In this document: positions 16,721 through 26,287 of the stretch, piece after piece
How positions within the stretch are numbered: position 1 is the stretch's first letter
Layout of the letters: every line of letters begins with the position of its first letter
From: Sphingobium cloacae
GTDB lineage: Bacteria; Pseudomonadota; Alphaproteobacteria; Sphingomonadales; Sphingomonadaceae
DNA length: 64,000 nt
Direction of reading: 5' to 3'
Assembly: GCF_002355855.1 (NCBI RefSeq)
Contig: NZ_AP017656.1
Location: forward strand, 248,001 to 312,000
The notes under the pieces: generated by a model
The model's database searches: none
What the model was told of the DNA's origin: nothing
What the model saw: the letters and a program-made list of their open reading frames with translations, nothing else
Program-made: the position numbers and the translations under genes

Positions 16721-17851
16721 TTACGAGCCTTCACGGCGACACATGACGGTAAAGTCACGAACCTCGTAGCTGTGAATAAGCGGGTTCCATAGAAGCGTCG
16801 GATCAGCCGCGAGAGCCAGACCTGGAAGTCGGACGAGTTCTCCCAGGAAGATCGCAGCCTCCAGCAAAGCGACACTCGCCCCCGGGCAGCGATGCGAACC
16901 ATCGCCAAAGGCCAGGCCGGGTCCGGGCACGCGCTCGGCTCGCTCCCGTGCGGGGTCTATCCGGAACGGGCACGCCCCCATGGCTTGCGCGTCAGTGTTC
17001 GCAGCGCGGACATCGATCGCGTATACCTGATCACCATCGGGCGTCTTGCGTCGCAGGGTCCCGACCACCGGCTCAAGGCGCAGGATTTCTTCCAGGATCT
17101 CGATCCGTACGCTCTCATCGGCCTCCACGAAACGGCAGCGCAGGTCTTCATCGCGCAGAATATGCCATGCCGCCATGGAGATGAATTCGCGTGTGGTGAC
17201 CATCCCTGCCGCCGCGTAGGTCACACACTCGGTCAGCAAGGCGCGGGGACCGTACCCTTCCTTCATGAGATGGGAAATCACATCGTCCCGCGGTGCCGCG
17301 CGACGCGCCCGCTGCGCAGGAAGCACATCGCGGACAAAGAAGTGCCACATGCGGCCTTGAGCGCGCACGAACCGAGCAAGGTCGATGACCGTACCTCCCG
17401 ACGTCGCCGCATCCTGCGAAAAAAGGTGTTCGAGACGCCATGCCATCGCAGCCGGATCGCTTTCCGTCAGGCCAACAATTTCCGCTGCCACGAATACAGC
17501 CAATCGTAGGGTAAGTTGATCAAGACGTCCCTCGCCGGTAGCCTGGAGGTCGGTGAGGAGGCGCCCGCTCTCCTTCAGGATAAGGGCCCGATATTTCGTG
17601 TCGACTGTTCGGGGAGCGAAGAACCGTGCGGTCGCTGCGCGCTGCGCGCGATGACGGTTTCCGTGTTGGAAAAGGATGGGAGCGAAGCGAGGATTGCCGA
17701 ACCGCTCGATGAGATCAGCCCGAAAACCGGCCTGGCGAAGGCTGTCGTTGCGAAGCACGGCTCTCGCGTCTGCGAACTGGTTCACAGGTCGGTCGAAGAC
17801 GCCGTTGATGACAGGATCACTCTTGCGATCGTCTCGCGTGATGGTGGCCAT
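16721..17851 (-). CDS. Cytochrome P450
   Basis: The 376-residue protein is at the short end for bacterial class I P450s. Visible marks are the I-helix oxygen-activation segment AAAGMVTTREF (about residues 210-220), the ExxR pair in EEILRLEP, and the heme loop LAFGDGSHRCPGAS with the ligand Cys at residue 322. It would need a ferredoxin and reductase from elsewhere, because none is adjacent. It is transcribed divergently from a TetR gene with an inverted repeat between them, so substrate-responsive control is likely. The substrate cannot be told from sequence. It is not close to the CYP153-like P450 at 35522. Confidence 0.88.
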   Translation of the reverse strand: MATITRDDRKSDPVINGVFDRPVNQFADARAVLRNDSLRQAGFRADLIERFGNPRFAPILFQHGNRHRAQRAATARFFAPRTVDTKYRALILKESGRLLTDLQATGEGRLDQLTLRLAVFVAAEIVGLTESDPAAMAWRLEHLFSQDAATSGGTVIDLARFVRAQGRMWHFFVRDVLPAQRARRAAPRDDVISHLMKEGYGPRALLTECVTYAAAGMVTTREFISMAAWHILRDEDLRCRFVEADESVRIEILEEILRLEPVVGTLRRKTPDGDQVYAIDVRAANTDAQAMGACPFRIDPARERAERVPGPGLAFGDGSHRCPGASVALLEAAIFLGELVRLPGLALAADPTLLWNPLIHSYEVRDFTVMCRREGS

Positions 17852-17929
17852 GAGGATGCACTCCTACCATGATATGACCGATCGCTCGCCAACGCCGATG
17901 AACGAAAGTCATACGATCCAGGTACAATC

Positions 17930-17950
17930 TATGAGACAGTGTGTATCATA
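17930..17950. promoter_or_regulatory. Inverted repeat, candidate TetR operator
   Basis: TATGA and TCATA flank an 11-base centre in the 100-bp gap between the divergent P450 and TetR genes, ending one base before the TetR ATG. The placement fits autoregulation and control of the P450. The arms are short, so confidence is moderate. Confidence 0.4.
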
Positions 17951-17951
17951 A

Positions 17952-18533
17952 ATGCCGAGAGATGCAAACCGTTCCCTAGACGCGCGCTTCCAGCGCTCCA
18001 GCAGCGCTCTTCGCGAGGCGCTGCTGCGTGTCCTCGATCGGGCAGAACTGGCGCACGTCACCGTCCAGATGATCGTCAAGGAGGCTGGCATCGGGTATGC
18101 CACCTTCTTTCGTCATCACCCCTCGCTTGAAAGCCTCCTGCTCGCGGTCGCCGACGCAATGATCGGCGACGTTGCGGCGCGCATCTTCCCAGATTTGGTA
18201 AAAGGAAATCAGGAGGGTGCTCTCGCGGAGTTCGTACTCTACGTAGAGCAGAATCGGAGAGCCATCCGAGCGCTGCTGGTCGGCGGGGGCGATCGCATCC
18301 GGCGTGAGATTGTCGTCCGGGCGACTGCCCAGGCAGGCGTTCTGCCGTTTCAGATCGACCCGACCCTGCCGCCGGAGTTAGCGATCCGTCATCTGGTGGC
18401 CGCTGGCATGGAAGTGATCGTCTGGCACCTTGACAGAGAGCCTGGGAGATCGGGGCCTTCAAAGGTTCTGGATGACCTCTCGCAATTGCTGAGGCGGCTG
18501 GCTCTTGCCCCTGTCATCGTCCCTCTGCATTGA
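17952..18533 (+). CDS. TetR-family transcriptional regulator
   Basis: The 193-residue protein has an N-terminal helix-turn-helix (about residues 14-60). Its recognition region VKEAGIGYATFFRHHPSLESLL is typical of TetR, here with FFRHH in place of the usual YxHF. The C-terminal ligand-binding domain is variable. It is divergent from the P450 at 16721-17851 and probably senses the P450 substrate or product. Confidence 0.82.
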   Translation: MPRDANRSLDARFQRSSSALREALLRVLDRAELAHVTVQMIVKEAGIGYATFFRHHPSLESLLLAVADAMIGDVAARIFPDLVKGNQEGALAEFVLYVEQNRRAIRALLVGGGDRIRREIVVRATAQAGVLPFQIDPTLPPELAIRHLVAAGMEVIVWHLDREPGRSGPSKVLDDLSQLLRRLALAPVIVPLH

Positions 18534-18579
18534 CGAGCCGTTTGACATGCTCCCGTCTTTTCCATCCGAGGTGCGTGTC

Positions 18580-18979
18580 GGTTTGCCAAGCAACTCGCCC
18601 GGGTTGCGCGGCAAAGCGGCGCCTGCCGCTTGATGATGATGCCCCGCGGCGGAGCGCTGACGGCCGTCAGCTTGATGAGCGCCATCGACGATCCTCGCCG
18701 CTTCCGACGCTCGCAGGATATCTGGGCCCGTCTCGGCTTATCCCTCGCTGCTACCAGTTGGGGGGGGGTCGACATCAACGCCCGCATTTCCAAGTGTGGA
18801 GATGGTCTCGCCCGCAAGCTGCTGTTCGAAGCGGCCCATGTCATGCTATCGCGGACCTCTCGCCCGTCGGCGCTGAAGGACTGGGCTGCCGCCGCCGGCG
18901 GGAGATCGGGTTTCTGAAAGGCGCGCGTTGCGCTGGCCCGACAGTTGGGGGTGACCCTGAGTCGGATGTGGCTTGAAGG
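18580..18979 (+). pseudogene. IS110-family transposase remnant
   Basis: One frame from about 18580 reads as the C-terminal Transposase_20 half of IS110 transposases: LTAVSLMSAIDDPRRFRRS, then GLARKLLFEAAHVML and, after an in-frame TGA at 18915-18917, KARVALARQLGVTLSRMW. The N-terminal DEDD catalytic half is missing and no start fits, so it is a dead fragment. The following 18980-19273 holds nothing I can identify. Confidence 0.7.
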
Positions 18980-19273
18980 GTGAGCCAGCGACCCGAGGGG
19001 AACTGCCACGACCTATTACCCGCTTCTCGAAATACCGCTCTCTCAGCGTGCAGCCACGACCGCCTCGTGACCCACTTCGTGACCGACTGAAACACGGAAG
19101 TCGCATCGAGAGGTCGGCGATCCGGCGCCAATGCTGAGGCTGGATCCGTCTCAACCTCGAAGACGACAGCGATGCGCGAAAGCAGCTCAACTACGAGCAC
19201 CTTGGCAACGGCTTAACCCGACGGATGCACGCCGGAAGCTCGCATCGTGCCCGAGTGAAAAACCGGGGGACGG
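18980..19273. other. Intergenic stretch without recognisable features
   Basis: About 290 bases between the IS110 fragment and the end of the AraC gene. No credible reading frame, hairpin terminator or repeat was seen; it may be further debris of the insertion element. Confidence 0.5.
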
Positions 19274-20290
19274 TCATCGGGGATATCGACGACGATAATG
19301 GCTCGGGGCCACGCCCGACCACTTCTTGTACGCCTGCGAGAAACTCGACGCATCACTGAAGCCTACGCGCTCCGCGATATCGGCGATGTTAAGCACAGTG
19401 TCATTCAGCAACTCCTTAGCAAGACGGTAACGAAAGTCGGCTGAGATTTGGCTGAAGCTCGTGCCTTCATCATGGAGGCGTCGTTTTATCGTGCGCTCAC
19501 TGGTCCCTGCGAACAATGCAAAATCAGACAGGCTTGCTATGGCTTTGGGCGGCAGAGCGCTCAAAAAGTCGTGCGCACATGCCGATGTCCTGAATTCATT
19601 GCAGCGACGCTGCAGAAGGCTCGAGCACATCTGCTCGCACAAGGCAGAGGTCACGGGATCGGCATTTGGAAGTGAGCGTTCGAACGGAACAAGATCGAAC
19701 ACGAGGCTGTTGACGGCGCTGTTGACCTCCGCATCCATCCCGAACAGCATCGTGTCAGGTACTCGTTCCGGTGCGCGAAGAGTGAAGCTCCGGAGCGCGA
19801 AGTCGCCGCCGACCAATGCTGATCCGAGCGTGGCAGCAGCGGCCATGTCCCGCAAAGTCAGGAACGACCGTTCGGGCTCACCGATGGACGGCCCCGGATC
19901 ATCGAAACGCAGCACGCCAAGTTGGTTTTCCTGATGAAAGGTGATGGGACAATAAGCGTAGGTGAGAGGTAGAAAACGTAGCGCCAATGCAATGGCCTCG
20001 AGCCCGGTGGCGCTGCTGATCAGTCCGTATCCCCACAGGCTGAAGGTGGAAAAGCGGTAGCGTCGCCCGACTTCAATCCCCAGTCTGACCGGATCGCCGC
20101 GTTCGAGTACGAGGTTGCTCACCACCCGCAACTCCTGCTTGGCAGTGATCTCGAGAGCCGGGTCAACCAGATCAGGCGCGCTCAGCCCCGTTCCCCTCAG
20201 CAGGGTCGCTGCTGGCACGCCCTGCTCCTCCCCGAAGGTCATTAGCAGCCTTACACTGGCAGTGCTTCGAGCGAAGTTCCAGAACGTCAT
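19274..20290 (-). CDS. AraC-family transcriptional regulator
   Basis: The 338-residue protein pairs an N-terminal Arabinose_bd-type effector domain (about residues 20-205, the OruR/ArgR-like type often tied to hydrophobic catabolic substrates) with a C-terminal AraC double helix-turn-helix (about 240-335). The latter contains SERTIKRRLHDEGTSF and the signature NIADIAERVGFSDASSFSQAYKKWSG. It is divergent from the TonB-dependent receptor gene across a 313-bp gap and probably activates it. Confidence 0.88.
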   Translation of the reverse strand: MTFWNFARSTASVRLLMTFGEEQGVPAATLLRGTGLSAPDLVDPALEITAKQELRVVSNLVLERGDPVRLGIEVGRRYRFSTFSLWGYGLISSATGLEAIALALRFLPLTYAYCPITFHQENQLGVLRFDDPGPSIGEPERSFLTLRDMAAAATLGSALVGGDFALRSFTLRAPERVPDTMLFGMDAEVNSAVNSLVFDLVPFERSLPNADPVTSALCEQMCSSLLQRRCNEFRTSACAHDFLSALPPKAIASLSDFALFAGTSERTIKRRLHDEGTSFSQISADFRYRLAKELLNDTVLNIADIAERVGFSDASSFSQAYKKWSGVAPSHYRRRYPR

Positions 20291-20603
20291 CGTTGGTCCT
20301 CCTGCGCATCCCTCCGGGAGGAAGACGCCTGACGCGTAAAGAGCTTAGTCGGCCCAAAAGATAATGAAACCGTCCCAGATCATTATTTTCGAGCGTCTCA
20401 CGTCGCAATAAGGTGACGTCCAGGCTCAAAGCGCGGGCATCGTAGGGATCAGCGGGAAGGAGAGGACGTCCGCGGCGGATGCACGAACCGCACGGATTGC
20501 TCGCAAAAAGCTCTCGTCCCCACGCCGTTCGGCGGGCTCGATTGATCGCACGTTCGAGCGAGATGGCGCGCGGCAGCCCAAAGGGGCGTCGACGGGGAGG
20601 AGA
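20291..20603. promoter_or_regulatory. Divergent control region between AraC and TonB receptor genes
   Basis: This 313-bp gap holds both start regions. A strong GGGGAGGAGA ribosome site lies directly before the receptor ATG at 20604. An AT-richer patch (about 20355-20395) is the likely promoter area. No strict AraC direct repeat could be assigned by eye. Confidence 0.45.
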
Positions 20604-23600
20604 ATGACGATGAACAGGTTTGAGCTTCTGACGAGCGCCGCGGTGATGTCTCTCGTCTGTCTGCCTGCGGCAGCACAAGCCGGCTCTGCGGCAGCCACAA
20701 ATCCTTCTCCTCAAGGCACAGCGACGACCTCGTCCGAGGCCGTCACGCCCGCAAACGGCCCTGGCCAGGAAGCGCCGTCCTCTGCAGGCAGCGGAGCCTC
20801 GGAATATGCCGGCGACATCGTTGTTACCGCCCAGCGCCAGTCGCAGCGGCTGCAGGATGTGCCGATTGCGGTCAGCGCCTTCACCGCGGAAAACCTCGAG
20901 CGGCAGCAGATCGTCAACCCGGTTGCTCTTCAGCAGACGCTGCCCAACGTCACCTTCACGAAGACCAACTTCACCTCGTCCTCCTTCACGATCCGCGGTG
21001 TCGGCGACCTGTGCGTTGGCACTACCTGCGACTCGGCGACTGCGATCCACGTCAACGATATGCCGCTGCTCGGCACCCGCCTGTTTGAGGCGGAGTTCTT
21101 CGATCTGGAACGCGTAGAGGTGCTGCGCGGCCCTCAGGGTACGCTGTTCGGCCGCAACGCCACCTCCGGCGTGGTCAACTTCATCAGCGCCAAGCCGGAC
21201 TTGTCTAAGGTTCGCGCAGCGGGCGAGTTCGAGTACGGCAACTACAATTCGATCCGCGCGCGCGGGATGTTCAATCTGCCGATCACCGACACGCTGGGCG
21301 TCCGGGTTGCCGGCACGTACCTGAACCGCGACGGATATACCAAGAACCTTTACGACAATTCGCGCATCGATGATCGCGATCTATACGCGGTGCGCGGCAC
21401 GCTCTCGTGGGAGCCGACCAGCGATACGCGCGTCGACCTGATCGGCTACTATTTTCGCGAAAAGGACAACCGCAGCCGTATCCAGAAGCAGCTTTGCCAC
21501 CGCGATCCCACCGGCGTCCTGGGTTGCCTGCCCGACAACCTGCGTTACGAGACACTGAACGGCAATTCGACGCTGGCAACCGTCCTATCTTCGCGGGAGT
21601 TCCTGGGCATCGCGATCGACCCCGAACTCGCCGCTGCCGGGACGCCACTGCGAATTGCACCCTTTGCCCTCGGCAGCGTCTACGGGGCCGACCCTTTCGG
21701 CGCGGTGATCAACCCGGCTGACGTCCGAACCGTCAACGTCGACACGGTCCCGACGTACTTCGCCGAGGAAGAGCAGTATACTGCGAAGATCTTCCACGAT
21801 TTCGGCGAGATTTCGCTGAACGTGACGGGCGGCTACATGCGCAACACCGTGAGCTCGGTCTCGGATTACAACCTGGCGGTGGAGGCTCCATACGTCAACA
21901 ATCCGGGGCTTCTAGCGCTCCAGGGTGTGACCACGCTAGGTTCGATGGCCTACAATCCCACGCTGGCCGCGCTGTTCGGGAAATTCGCACAAGCAGTGAT
22001 ACCGAATGGCGCCAACGGCGGCGTCTGTCAGTCTGCCGCAACCGAGGCCAATGTTGGCGTTTACGGCGGGGCGTCGGCCGGATGCTATCCTCAGAGTCTC
22101 GACTTCGATCGTTCGGCGGGCAAGGTGCGACAGTTCAGCATCGAAGCCCATGTGGACAGTAAGTTCGATGGGCCGTTCAATTTTCTGCTGGGCGGTATCT
22201 ACTTTGACTCCAAAGCCACGGACGTCGATTATTACGTGAACAGTTTTGGTTTGGACTACGCATCCGGCCTGGTGGGTAGCACCCTCGGCGGCGGCAATGC
22301 CTTCACTGCGTCGCCGAACTACCGTAATGCGGCTCCGCTCTTCCGCCTCAAGTCCTGGGGTATTTTCGGAGAGAGCTATTTTGAGTTCAATGACCGGCTA
22401 AAGCTGACCGTGGGCCTGCGATACAACCACGACGACAAGTTTGTTCGGCAGCGGACGACGATCTTCACGGATGCGGCCGGCGACTTCACGATCGCGCCGA
22501 TCGGCGTCGACAATGCCGATCCATATCTGACGAACTACGATTTCGACTCGACCCGAGCGGGTTCGCAGCCGTTTGCAGAGAACGAAGTATCCTTCTCGCG
22601 CTTAACCGGCCGGGCGGTACTCGATTACCGGATCACACCGGACAATCTTCTGTATGCGTCATATTCCCGGGGCTATAAATCGGGCGGCATCAATCCGCCT
22701 CTCTCCCCGATCTTCACTGTTCCGATATCCTTCGCCCCGGAGCAGGTTGACGCGTTCGAGATCGGATCGAAGAACACCTTCGGCAATGGCGCCTTTCGCC
22801 TGAATCTCACCGGCTTCTATTATAAGTACAAGGGGCTTCAGCTCAGCCGCATCGTCGCGCGGACATCCGTGAACGACAATGTGGATGTAAATATCTATGG
22901 TGTTGAGGCGGAGGCCATCGCCAGGCCGATCCCGGACCTCGTCGTCAACATGAACTTCAGTTACCTGAACACCGAAGTCGCAAAGGACAGGTTCATCGCG
23001 AATCCTCGGGATCCATCGGGCGGGCGCTCGGACGCGGTGATCATCAAGGACATCACCAACGCCTCAAACTGCGCGGTGGCATCCACTTCTGGTAACGTCG
23101 TCGGCGTCAACCAATTCGTCGGCGCCGTCAACGGCGCGGTCGGGCTGCAGGCGCCGACGCCGATCCCGGGCACCACCACCACGGGGGCGTTCAGCATCTG
23201 CTCGGCGCTGACCGCTCAAGCCTCCGCCATCGGCGCGGCGTTTGGCGGCATCCAGGTGCTCGGCTCGGGCGTCGAGGTCAACGTCAGGGGCAATGCACTG
23301 CCCAACGCTCCGACCTACAAGGCGTCCGCGGGTATCCAGTACACGATTGCGATCGGCGGCAGCGGCTTCACGGTCGTGCCTCGCGCCGACATCAACTACA
23401 CGGGTGATCAGTGGGGCACAATCTTCAACAAGAGCCCGATCGATCGCATCCGCGGCTACGAGGTTGTGAACGCGCAGGTCCAGCTCAACGCGCCCGACGA
23501 CCGTTTCTACGTGCGCGGATTCGTGCAGAACCTAACCAACAACAACGGCGTCACGGGCATGTACGTTACCGACCAGTCATCCGGACTATTCACCAACATC

Positions 23601-23651
23601 TTCACTGTCGAGCCGCGTCGTTATGGCGTAGCAGCCGGATTCAAGTTCTGA
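20604..23651 (+). CDS. TonB-dependent outer-membrane receptor
   Basis: This is a large receptor of 1015 residues; sphingomonad members usually have 750-900. A signal peptide ends near AAAQA (residue 26), then a Pro/Ser/Ala linker leads to the TonB box DIVVTAQ (residues 71-77). The plug (about 85-210) includes SFTIRGVGD, ERVEVLRGPQGTLFGRNA and GVVNFISAKP. The barrel ends in the outer-membrane insertion sequence with terminal Phe (VAAGFKF). A Cys pair in the plug (DLCVGTTCDS) and an extended loop around residues 830-900 are unusual. Such receptors take up siderophores, glycans, or aromatic and terpenoid compounds. Beside the AraC regulator and upstream of the degradation cluster, uptake of the cluster's substrate is a reasonable guess. 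Confidence 0.92.
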   Translation: MTMNRFELLTSAAVMSLVCLPAAAQAGSAAATNPSPQGTATTSSEAVTPANGPGQEAPSSAGSGASEYAGDIVVTAQRQSQRLQDVPIAVSAFTAENLERQQIVNPVALQQTLPNVTFTKTNFTSSSFTIRGVGDLCVGTTCDSATAIHVNDMPLLGTRLFEAEFFDLERVEVLRGPQGTLFGRNATSGVVNFISAKPDLSKVRAAGEFEYGNYNSIRARGMFNLPITDTLGVRVAGTYLNRDGYTKNLYDNSRIDDRDLYAVRGTLSWEPTSDTRVDLIGYYFREKDNRSRIQKQLCHRDPTGVLGCLPDNLRYETLNGNSTLATVLSSREFLGIAIDPELAAAGTPLRIAPFALGSVYGADPFGAVINPADVRTVNVDTVPTYFAEEEQYTAKIFHDFGEISLNVTGGYMRNTVSSVSDYNLAVEAPYVNNPGLLALQGVTTLGSMAYNPTLAALFGKFAQAVIPNGANGGVCQSAATEANVGVYGGASAGCYPQSLDFDRSAGKVRQFSIEAHVDSKFDGPFNFLLGGIYFDSKATDVDYYVNSFGLDYASGLVGSTLGGGNAFTASPNYRNAAPLFRLKSWGIFGESYFEFNDRLKLTVGLRYNHDDKFVRQRTTIFTDAAGDFTIAPIGVDNADPYLTNYDFDSTRAGSQPFAENEVSFSRLTGRAVLDYRITPDNLLYASYSRGYKSGGINPPLSPIFTVPISFAPEQVDAFEIGSKNTFGNGAFRLNLTGFYYKYKGLQLSRIVARTSVNDNVDVNIYGVEAEAIARPIPDLVVNMNFSYLNTEVAKDRFIANPRDPSGGRSDAVIIKDITNASNCAVASTSGNVVGVNQFVGAVNGAVGLQAPTPIPGTTTTGAFSICSALTAQASAIGAAFGGIQVLGSGVEVNVRGNALPNAPTYKASAGIQYTIAIGGSGFTVVPRADINYTGDQWGTIFNKSPIDRIRGYEVVNAQVQLNAPDDRFYVRGFVQNLTNNNGVTGMYVTDQSSGLFTNIFTVEPRRYGVAAGFKF

Positions 23652-23689
23652 AAAATGTGCGGCTGTGAACTCCTGTGAGACCGGAAAGG

Positions 23690-23935
23690 TTTGGTGATGT
23701 AGCAGAGCGCAACGCGATCCGGGGCGGTCAGATTCGGATGCACGCATGCGCCGTTCTGCTGGCGCGCCCGTCGGCGATCCGCCGGGCAGAAATGTCGATG
23801 ACGAAGGCCACGTTGTCGAACCCGGCAAGGTTTCAACGTAGGTAAAGTCGGACACTCGCTGCATGATACGGGCCGGCGTCCAGAACTGTCGGTCTCCCCA
23901 TTCGACCGGGAATCATGCCGCCCTGCCGCTGTCGA
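23690..23935 (-). pseudogene. IS3-family transposase (OrfB) fragment
   Basis: On the minus strand a short stretch reads VSDFTYVETLPG and, after a frameshift, FDNVAFVIDISARRIA. This matches the first catalytic-Asp region of IS3-family OrfB (WVSDFTYV..GF.YVAFVID.FARRI). Both ends are lost and the frame is broken, so it is a dead remnant. It fills most of the 420-bp gap after the TonB receptor gene. Confidence 0.65.
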
Positions 23936-24007
23936 TGAAAGTGGCGCGGACCGGCTTGCCGCGAATCACGCCGGTTAATCCCGTCGCCCGAAACACTCCG
24001 CAACGTG

Positions 24008-24040
24008 AAAAAAGGCCGCCCTCGAACAGTCGAGGGCGGC
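24008..24040 (-). terminator. Intrinsic terminator of the NUDIX gene
   Basis: On the minus strand an 11-bp GC-rich stem (GCCGCCCTCGA with a four-base loop) is followed by six T residues. It lies 33 bp past the stop of the NUDIX gene and ends the minus-strand transcript that includes the crotonase and thioesterase genes. Confidence 0.85.
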
Positions 24041-24072
24041 TAGGAGAGGCTCGTGAATAGGCTGATTGTCAA

Positions 24073-24879
24073 TCAGCCCTTTAAACTCGCCAAACTCTGT
24101 GTGACGTCGCCATAACCGGCATGGGCGGGTATGGTAAGTACGCGCTCTCCGTCCCGTATCTCGATCTGCGGGAGCACGGTGACCAGCGGACGTGCATCCG
24201 CTCTGGCGAGGCAATCCGCCGCGTTGTCGGCTTCGGCGAGCAGCTTCACATTCATCAAGGTCGGAAAGATCACCGTTCGGGTGCCGCTTCCGGCGAGGTC
24301 CAGGACCGACTCTGGCGCGATCCACTCGGCGTCGACCGTTTCATGTCCGTCGCAGATTGCGACTTGGTCGGCAGGAGCGTGGGCGGCGTAGAACCAAGTG
24401 TCGAACCGCTTCGGCATCATCTCCGGAGTGATCCAGCGGGCGAAGACGGTCAGGGCGGTCAGGGAGAGCTTCACCCCTAATCCTGCGACGACATCGAGGA
24501 AGGCGAGTTCGCCGGCATCGACCTGCCGCCGGGCCTCGGCGTCGCACACGCTGGAGAAGGCGCGACCGTCGGGATCGGTGGCCAGCAGGATCCCCGCCTC
24601 CTCGAACGCCTCTCGGATAGCGCCGATACGCAGCGCGCGCTGGGTCGCGTCGACCTCGTCCCAGCCGATCACGTGATCGCGCCAGCGCGGATCGTCGTCA
24701 CCAGGGTGCATCTTGCCGCCCGGGAACACCAGCGCCCCCGACGCGAAATCGATCTGGTGGTGCCGTCGCACCATGAGCACCTGATATTCGGGCACATCCC
24801 GCAGCAGCAGGATCGTGCCGGCCGGTCGCGGCTCGGCCGGAGTGCGCCTGGCGTCCGCCGCCGAAGTCTCGCTGCTCAT
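24073..24879 (-). CDS. NUDIX hydrolase
   Basis: The 268-residue protein contains the Nudix box with G-x5-E-x7-REAFEEAGI (about residues 85-105), which binds Mg and cleaves nucleoside diphosphates linked to another group. Its size and the extra N- and C-terminal regions resemble the NUDT19-like or acyl-CoA-processing Nudix proteins seen next to acyl-CoA genes. Trimming CoA or acyl-CoA is a plausible role, but the CoA-specific signature was not identified. Homology begins at the Met at 24879, so the longer frame is not used. It is the last gene of the crotonase-thioesterase-NUDIX operon, ended by the terminator at 24008-24040. Confidence 0.82.
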   Translation of the reverse strand: MSSETSAADARRTPAEPRPAGTILLLRDVPEYQVLMVRRHHQIDFASGALVFPGGKMHPGDDDPRWRDHVIGWDEVDATQRALRIGAIREAFEEAGILLATDPDGRAFSSVCDAEARRQVDAGELAFLDVVAGLGVKLSLTALTVFARWITPEMMPKRFDTWFYAAHAPADQVAICDGHETVDAEWIAPESVLDLAGSGTRTVIFPTLMNVKLLAEADNAADCLARADARPLVTVLPQIEIRDGERVLTIPAHAGYGDVTQSLASLKG

Positions 24880-24901
24880 GATCTCTCCTGTCTCTGCACG
24901 G

Positions 24902-25351
24902 TTACGCCGCGATGCCGCCGTCCCGCATGAGGTACGAACCGCGACCGCTGGCGAGCAGCACGCCGTCGGGTGAGCGCACCTCGCTGTCCGCGACCGACAG
25001 CGTCCGTCCGATCTTGACGACACGCGCGTGGACGTGAAGCGGGCCGCCGCTCGCCGGGCGATGATAATCGACGTGGAGCGACGCGGTGGCGCTGACCGCG
25101 CGCGTCCTCGTCAGCAGGACATACATGCCGGCAAGATCGATCAGGCTGGCGAGCACGCCGCCATGCACGGACGGGATCCGCGGGTTCGATACGATCTCGT
25201 CGCGCCACGGCATGCTGAGGTGAAGGACGCCGTCATTGACGTCCTCGACGCGAAGCCCGAGCCAGGCGTGGAACGGCGCAATCGAAAGCGCGCTTTGCAA
25301 TGCGGCTCCCGCCAGGCCGTCTGGGCTTGCCGAGGGATTTTCGCCGACCAT
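24902..25351 (-). CDS. PaaI-type hotdog-fold acyl-CoA thioesterase
   Basis: The 149-residue hotdog protein has the PaaI/4HBT core: HGGVLASLIDLAGMYV, in which HGG and the following Asp form the active site, and SATASLHVDYHRPA. It hydrolyses acyl- or aryl-CoA thioesters and often rescues CoA from dead-end intermediates. The ATG at 25349-25351 comes right after the crotonase stop, so the two are coupled. Substrate unknown. Confidence 0.82.
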   Translation of the reverse strand: MVGENPSASPDGLAGAALQSALSIAPFHAWLGLRVEDVNDGVLHLSMPWRDEIVSNPRIPSVHGGVLASLIDLAGMYVLLTRTRAVSATASLHVDYHRPASGGPLHVHARVVKIGRTLSVADSEVRSPDGVLLASGRGSYLMRDGGIAA

Positions 25352-25352
25352 C

Positions 25353-26162
25353 TTACCGCCCCCTGAAAACGGGTGCGCGCTTTTCCATGAAGGCGCGCGG
25401 ACCCTCACGTGCATCCTCGGTGCGAAACACCGGCGCGGCGAAGCGCGACTCCAATTCCATGCCTTCGCTTTCCGACCGCCCGAGGCAAGCGCGCGCCGAC
25501 GCGCGGATCGCCTGTACTGCGATCGGGCCGTTGGCGGCGATCCGTTGCGCCAGGTCGAGCGCCGCAGGCAGCACCTCCTCCGGCGCCACGACGCGGTTGA
25601 CGAAGCCGTCGTCGAGCGCGGTGTCGGCATCGATCAGATCGCCGGTCAGCAGCAGTTCCATCGCGCGCGCATAGGGAAGCTGGCGCGGCAGTCGCACCGT
25701 CGATCCCCCGCCCGGGAAGATCGCCCATTTGACCTCCTGCACGCCGAAGCGCGCCGCGCTTGATGCGATCCTGAGATCGGTGCCCTGGACCAGTTCCATG
25801 CCGCCCGCGATCGCGTGCCCGTTGATCGCGGCGATCACCGGCTTGACGACGTCGAACGTGCGCAGCAGCGCGGTGCCGAGAATGTCGCGGTCGGCAAGCA
25901 CGCGGCGATCCCACTCGTCCTCCGGCGGTCGCCCGCCGCTGACGAGCGGAATGAGACGGCCGAGGTCGGCACCCGAGCAGAAGGCGCTGCCGGTTCCGGT
26001 CACCACCGCGACGCGGATCTCGGCGTCGTCGCGCACCCTCGTCCAGCAGTCGGCCAGCTCCACCAGCATCTGCGGATCAAGCGCGTTACGCGCCGCGGGG
26101 CGGTTCAGATGGACGATGGCGACATGTCCAGCGGTCTCCATCCAGGCTACGCTGTCGGTCAT
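25353..26162 (-). CDS. Enoyl-CoA hydratase/isomerase (crotonase) family protein
   Basis: The 269-residue protein has the crotonase oxyanion-hole motifs SAFCSGADLG and AINGHAIAGGMEL, the latter with the first catalytic Glu. The second region reads KWAIFPGGGSTVRLPR, with Phe-Pro in place of the usual GLxP before the Gly run. The equivalent of the second catalytic Glu is not clearly kept, so isomerase, hydrolase or ring-cleaving activity is as possible as hydration. It heads the minus-strand operon and is divergent from the GntR gene by 125 bp, so both may be under GntR control. Confidence 0.85.
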   Translation of the reverse strand: MTDSVAWMETAGHVAIVHLNRPAARNALDPQMLVELADCWTRVRDDAEIRVAVVTGTGSAFCSGADLGRLIPLVSGGRPPEDEWDRRVLADRDILGTALLRTFDVVKPVIAAINGHAIAGGMELVQGTDLRIASSAARFGVQEVKWAIFPGGGSTVRLPRQLPYARAMELLLTGDLIDADTALDDGFVNRVVAPEEVLPAALDLAQRIAANGPIAVQAIRASARACLGRSESEGMELESRFAAPVFRTEDAREGPRAFMEKRAPVFRGR

Positions 26163-26287
26163 CCAATCCCCTTCTGCTCTTTAACATTATACTCTTTGAG
26201 TAGCCGTGCAAGTCGGGGACGAACAGAATTCAGCACTGGACAGGGACAAAACAGTGGTTCAGCATCAAACCATGATAAGGGTTTTTC

